From Ophiura sarsii (lineage: Eukaryota > Echinodermata > Ophiuroidea > Amphilepidida > Ophiuridae), in assembly GCA_035610835.1 (NCBI GenBank), contig CM069448.1:7007607-7071606 (forward strand): a stretch of 64,000 bases of DNA, in the 5' to 3' direction. Shown here piece by piece: positions 60,719-64,000 of this stretch; position 1 is the stretch's first letter; every line of letters begins with the position of its first letter. The notes below the pieces were generated by a model that saw only the letters and a list, made by a program, of their open reading frames with translations, searched no databases and was not told the DNA's origin. Position numbers and translations under genes: made by a program.

Positions 60719-60774
60719 GTAAGTACTGAAGAAAAGCCTTTATTGGGTTACTCCATTTGAAATCAATACACCCA

Positions 60775-61118
60775 CTGCATTTGTAATTACCTGCAAACGA
60801 GGACGCACACCCGCTTTTTTCATTCCACCTGCGGACACACCTGCAACTGAGGACGTCCTCGGTTTCTTGATACATGCAAAGTATTGCAAACAACATAAGA
60901 AACGATATCTAAACGAGGTCCTCTTCGGTGATGCTCTCCCCCATACACCCTTTAGGCCTCTGTTGGATAGCACACAGTCTAGTTGGCGGTTTGACACCCA
61001 TTTTGTTTTAACCGCCAATATTTTTTTCCTCAGTGTGACGGTGTGTGTCCAGGTTGGTTGGTCCTCATTTGGATAGTACCACATTTGGTCCTCGTTCGGA
61101 GGTATTTACAAGTGGGGG
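60775..61118. mobile_element. Dispersed MITE, CGAGGACGTCCTCGG family copy 2
   Basis: TTTGTAATTACCTGCAAACGAG at one end, shortened here to its first 20 bases TTTGTAATTACCTGCAAACG, and GTTCGGAGGTATTTACAAG at the other. Contains ACTGAGGACGTCCTCGG and TTGGCGGTTT...AACCGCCAA. Inverse of 48385-48718. Confidence 0.65.
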
Positions 61119-61689
61119 TGCGTGGAAACCATGACCTTAATCTTCCAAGTGAATTTCAAATAGGGTTATCTGTGTGGGTGACTACATTTGAAGGTGACTC
61201 CATTTGAAGGTCCCTACATTAAGTTACTGAAATAAAAAATTTGGTTTATTGATGGTACAATCCTCATTTTTGCTTGTAAACGTCTCCTCCCCTTCCTCTG
61301 ATGTTTCACCAAATGTGACCAAAATTTGAAACAGATCCCCTGATTGGTTTTAGAAAACAACGGTGGTTTAGTTTGACCAATCGTGGTGTATTATTTATCT
61401 ATATTATAATAGTGCAGAACCTGTTCTTGATTCTTGCGCAGGTACAAACTCGATAGCTATTATAGTTTCGCTAATATATAGCCACTGAAAAAGTACCTTT
61501 AAAACAGAGGCGCTGTAGAGCTTAATTTTAGAAATAGCAGGAGCTGGCTTTTTAAGTGACCCTAAGAAATTGAAATGCCTTGTTTGGATTGATAGCCTCA
61601 TTTATGTGCACAAGTTCAATTTTAACACAGTTAATCTATGCTGTGCCGTTATCGTTTCTAACTTGGTTGATATAATTACAATTAGATTG

Positions 61690-61945
61690 AATACAATAGG
61701 CCTAATTAGTAACGTTTGACGTAACATTCAGTGAGTGAAAAACATGTCATGGCCAACGCTTTCACTTGATGATATAAATTATCTGTGACAGGAGGTGGAT
61801 ATACTAGCTACTTTCATGCATCATGATATTAGCCAACACATCATTGGGGTTACTTTCTGCCAATGCAGCATATTCCGGGGAATGGGGATTGTCCAAACAT
61901 TGCCGCTCTCATTTGCTACACTCTTAACTATCAACATCCATCCAC
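61690..61945 (+). pseudogene. Truncated duplicate of the GPCR 5' end
   Basis: Matches about 62000-62260 (shared AATACAATAGGCCTAATTAG, TGACAGGAGGTGGATATAC, CACATCATTGGGGTTAC, TGCCAATGCAGCA). It includes an ATG at 61823 equivalent to the GPCR start at 62141. A small insertion near 61875 (GGGGAATGGGGATTG) breaks the frame and the similarity ends before the first membrane helix is complete. A decayed partial duplicate is the likely reading. Confidence 0.72.
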
Positions 61946-62140
61946 ATATGAAACCCTACATACTGTAAGTTTGACCTAACAACCAACTGGTTATTGAATA
62001 CAATAGGCCTAATTAGCAACATTTGACATAACAAGTCAGGGCAAGTGGAAGTCCATGTGATTGCCGATACTTTAAATGAGCTTTTACTTGATGATATAAA
62101 GTATCTGTGACAGGAGGTGGATATACTGTTCTCATTCATC

Positions 62141-64000
62141 ATGATTCTAGGAAACACATCATTGGGGTTACATTCTGCCAATGCAGCAAATCCTGATGAG
62201 GATTCTCCAAACATTGCTGCTCTCATTTGCTATACTCTAATTGCTATCATTGGTTTGCCAGGGAATACTTTGATTCTCTTTGTATTTGGTAGTTTGACTC
62301 GGATGACATCATCTCAACTCATCATATTCTCGATTGGGATTGCTGATCTGTTAGGTTGTCTCAATCTACCTCTTCGATACCAAAGATTCTATAACAGGAC
62401 ATTCCCGTATCCATGGTGTGCCATTGCAGCATGTACAACACTATTTGTGACCAATCTGGAACTATGTTTACTCGCATTGGCTGCTGTTGAGAGATATCGA
62501 GCAGTGCAGAACGTTAATAACATCGAACACACAAGCAAAGTCAAGATGTTGGGAATGATTTTCATGTGTTTTCTCACTGCTACATTTTCAACTATTATTT
62601 TTTTCGTCATCCAAAAACAGTTTTTATGTGGATTTGATAACATATCTTCAGACCCATTTATTATTTTCCTTTCTGCTTTCATTTTTTCACTTGTCATTCT
62701 CATAGCAGTGATGTACATAAAGATTGCATTGATTTTGCATCGTCGTATAGGGCCAGAACCTTCACAATCATCTTCCCAACATGATGATCAAACAGGTCCA
62801 GGCCCAAACAATTCCAATAGCCAATCTAATCATCCACAATCTGGGGATGAGCATACAGGACCATATCCAAACACCTGTCATCATCTTCAACATGAAGACC
62901 AATCAAATCCCCGCCTATTTCATCACACACCAAATGGTCTAATCCTTCAACACCAAGACCGACTCAAACATAGCCAATCTGCGCAACAACCAGAAGGAAC
63001 TGATTCAAACAGATCTTCACAACCTCAACATCGAGGTGATATCAGCCAATCTGGACAATTACTGACACATGTCGATATACATGAACACTCAACAACATGT
63101 AAGTCAGAGCAAGATAGATGGTGGGACCATGTGCTACAAGAAGTCCGTGGTATTGAAGATGAGGAGAAGACAGATGGCTGCAGAAATATACAAATGGAAA
63201 CAATGGATTTGGAATCAATCCAACTACACTTCCCCATAGAAGAAGCTAACAATTATCACCAGATGGCAGACGTCCCATCAAACATCATCAAAGACGGGGA
63301 TCATATCACACAGCCAACGGTAGATGCCCAACATTGCCAACCCATCACCAACAGTTGGCAACATCTACCAGCTGTTCCTATCACACAGCCATCGGTAGAT
63401 GTCCAACATTGCCAACCTGTCACCAACAGTTGGCAACATCTACCAGGTGTTCCTATCACACAGCCATCGGTAGATGCCCAACATTGCCAACCTGTCACCA
63501 ACAGTTGGCAACATCTACCAGGTGTTCCTATCTCACAGCCATCGGTAGATGCCCAACATTGCCAACCCGTCACCAACAATTGGCAACATCTACCAGGTGT
63601 TCCTATCTCACAGCCATCGGTAGATGCCCAACATTGCCAACCCGTCACCAACAATTGGCAACATCTACCAGGTGTTCCTATCTCACAGCCATCGGTAGAT
63701 GCCCAACATTGCCAACCCGTCACCAACAATTGGCAACATTTACCAGGTGTAGTTATCAATGAATATGATAGTGAGATACAAGAGGGAATCAACATTCCTG
63801 CAATTGTCCATGGTCCTGTTTCAGAACAACCTTCAGAGGACATCAATGTAACCCCATCAATTCCATCTCTGGACAATTCAGAACTAAACCAGCGGTACAA
63901 TCACATATGGGTTTTAAGAAAGGTTACAACCATGATGCTCATTGCCAGTACAGTGTGTGTCATTACATACTGTATAATACCACTATCAAAGAAGTTTTGG
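62141..64000 (+). CDS. Rhodopsin-family GPCR with very long third intracellular loop (3' partial)
   Basis: Open for 620 codons to the window end. Start ATG 62141 is followed by a short N terminus with NTS. TM1 about 26-49 has GLPGN (N42 = N1.50). TM2 has IADL (D69 = D2.50). FPYPWC gives C93 = C3.25, and ERY is at 117-119 (DRY variant, exactly 25 residues after C93). TM4 about 133-157 lacks the usual Trp. ECL2 has a Cys (FLCGF). TM5 is about 172-199. TM6 begins about 590 (RKVTTMMLIASTVCVITYCI) and keeps the Pro but has Ile for the toggle Trp. ICL3 is about 390 residues, rich in Gln/His/Asn/Ser, with six 25-residue repeats at 389-538. No intron so far. The ligand is unknown. It may be nested in a GRAMD4 intron or be the next gene. 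Confidence 0.85.
   Translation, partial: MILGNTSLGLHSANAANPDEDSPNIAALICYTLIAIIGLPGNTLILFVFGSLTRMTSSQLIIFSIGIADLLGCLNLPLRYQRFYNRTFPYPWCAIAACTTLFVTNLELCLLALAAVERYRAVQNVNNIEHTSKVKMLGMIFMCFLTATFSTIIFFVIQKQFLCGFDNISSDPFIIFLSAFIFSLVILIAVMYIKIALILHRRIGPEPSQSSSQHDDQTGPGPNNSNSQSNHPQSGDEHTGPYPNTCHHLQHEDQSNPRLFHHTPNGLILQHQDRLKHSQSAQQPEGTDSNRSSQPQHRGDISQSGQLLTHVDIHEHSTTCKSEQDRWWDHVLQEVRGIEDEEKTDGCRNIQMETMDLESIQLHFPIEEANNYHQMADVPSNIIKDGDHITQPTVDAQHCQPITNSWQHLPAVPITQPSVDVQHCQPVTNSWQHLPGVPITQPSVDAQHCQPVTNSWQHLPGVPISQPSVDAQHCQPVTNNWQHLPGVPISQPSVDAQHCQPVTNNWQHLPGVPISQPSVDAQHCQPVTNNWQHLPGVVINEYDSEIQEGINIPAIVHGPVSEQPSEDINVTPSIPSLDNSELNQRYNHIWVLRKVTTMMLIASTVCVITYCIIPLSKKFW
63305..63754 (+). repeat. 75-bp coding minisatellite in the GPCR loop (6 copies)
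   Basis: Units start at 63305, 63380, 63455, 63530, 63605 and 63680. Each encodes 25 residues of the form ITQPSVDAQHCQPVTNSWQH then LPGVP. The later three have ISQ and TNN. The period is a multiple of three, so copy number can change without breaking the receptor. The reverse strand is also open through the repeat, which is a by-product of the repeat composition. Confidence 0.95.

Larger units (their letters stand above)
23793..60563 (+). other. GRAMD4 intron 11 (about 36.8 kb)
   Basis: Bounded by GTAAGT at 23793 and TTTTGCAG at 60563. The flanking exons are directly contiguous in the protein alignment, so no exon is missing inside. It is filled with DNA elements, LINE remnants, foldbacks and the 67-bp minisatellite, and hosts a possible small minus-strand gene at 43427-43750. 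Confidence 0.85.
60719..62140 (+). other. GRAMD4 intron 12 start / region upstream of the GPCR gene
   Basis: Begins with a good donor (GTAAGT). Contains a MITE (60775-61118), short direct repeats of CTCCATTTGAA (about 60748, 61199), and a duplicated 5' part of the GPCR gene (61690-61945). No GRAM-domain coding sequence is seen. Confidence 0.7.

Noticed and set aside
63334..63762. Second + strand frame through the same repeat (Thr/Cys-rich)
   Set aside because: A 75-bp repeat stays open in more than one frame. This one has no link to the receptor coding frame.
63301..63900. Long minus-strand reading frame (199 codons, Cys/Trp-rich repeats)
   Set aside because: It is the complement of the GPCR loop minisatellite. 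The + strand frame is continuous with seven-helix receptor motifs on both sides, so the antisense frame is a by-product.

Overview
This is a stretch of an AT-rich animal nuclear genome. It holds spliced genes with GT-AG introns, CR1/L2-like LINE fragments with (AAT)n tails, and a very dense load of small DNA transposons (MITEs) with TA, TTAA, TAA or 8-bp target-site duplications. The protein matches and repeat style suggest a marine invertebrate, perhaps a deuterostome such as an echinoderm or hemichordate. That placement is inference; nothing in the window fixes the species.

The main gene is a GRAMD4 homologue on the + strand. Twelve coding exons between 2353 and 60718 join in frame into 482 codons. 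They cover the N-terminal leader, the coiled coil, the amphipathic region and the hydrophobic (membrane) part. The C-terminal GRAM domain is not in the window. Intron 11 (23793-60563) is about 36.8 kb and is filled with nested transposons, foldbacks and a 3.5-kb minisatellite.

The strongest unusual signal is in exons 8 and 9 of this gene. In each, the 3' splice site plus the first part of the exon is tandemly repeated: 13 copies of an ~80-bp unit at 19939-20997, and 4 copies of a 74-bp unit at 21403-21673. Only the last copy in each array has the rest of the exon and a splice donor. The upstream copies I translated run into stop codons.

The window ends in a second + strand gene, a rhodopsin-family GPCR starting at 62141 and still open at 64000. 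Its third intracellular loop is about 390 residues long and contains six 25-residue repeats encoded by a 75-bp minisatellite. A decayed duplicate of the gene's 5' end lies just upstream (about 61690-61945). No GRAM-domain exon is seen between GRAMD4 exon 12 and this gene, so the GPCR may sit inside a further GRAMD4 intron.

A third possible gene is a single-exon minus-strand ORF at 43427-43750 for a small single-pass membrane protein. Its last codons are supplied by the edge of the 67-bp minisatellite (39931-43440).

The rest is mobile DNA. There are three-deep nested TA-type MITEs at 473-1880, at least nine elements with TTAAAGG termini and TTAA targets, hAT-like elements with clear 8-bp duplications (one inside another at 33618-35336), a TAA-flanked C-rich element inside a TTAA element (30581-30889), and palindromic foldbacks (about 38077-38236 and 54153-54662). 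Boundaries of repeats were read by eye and may be off by a few bases.
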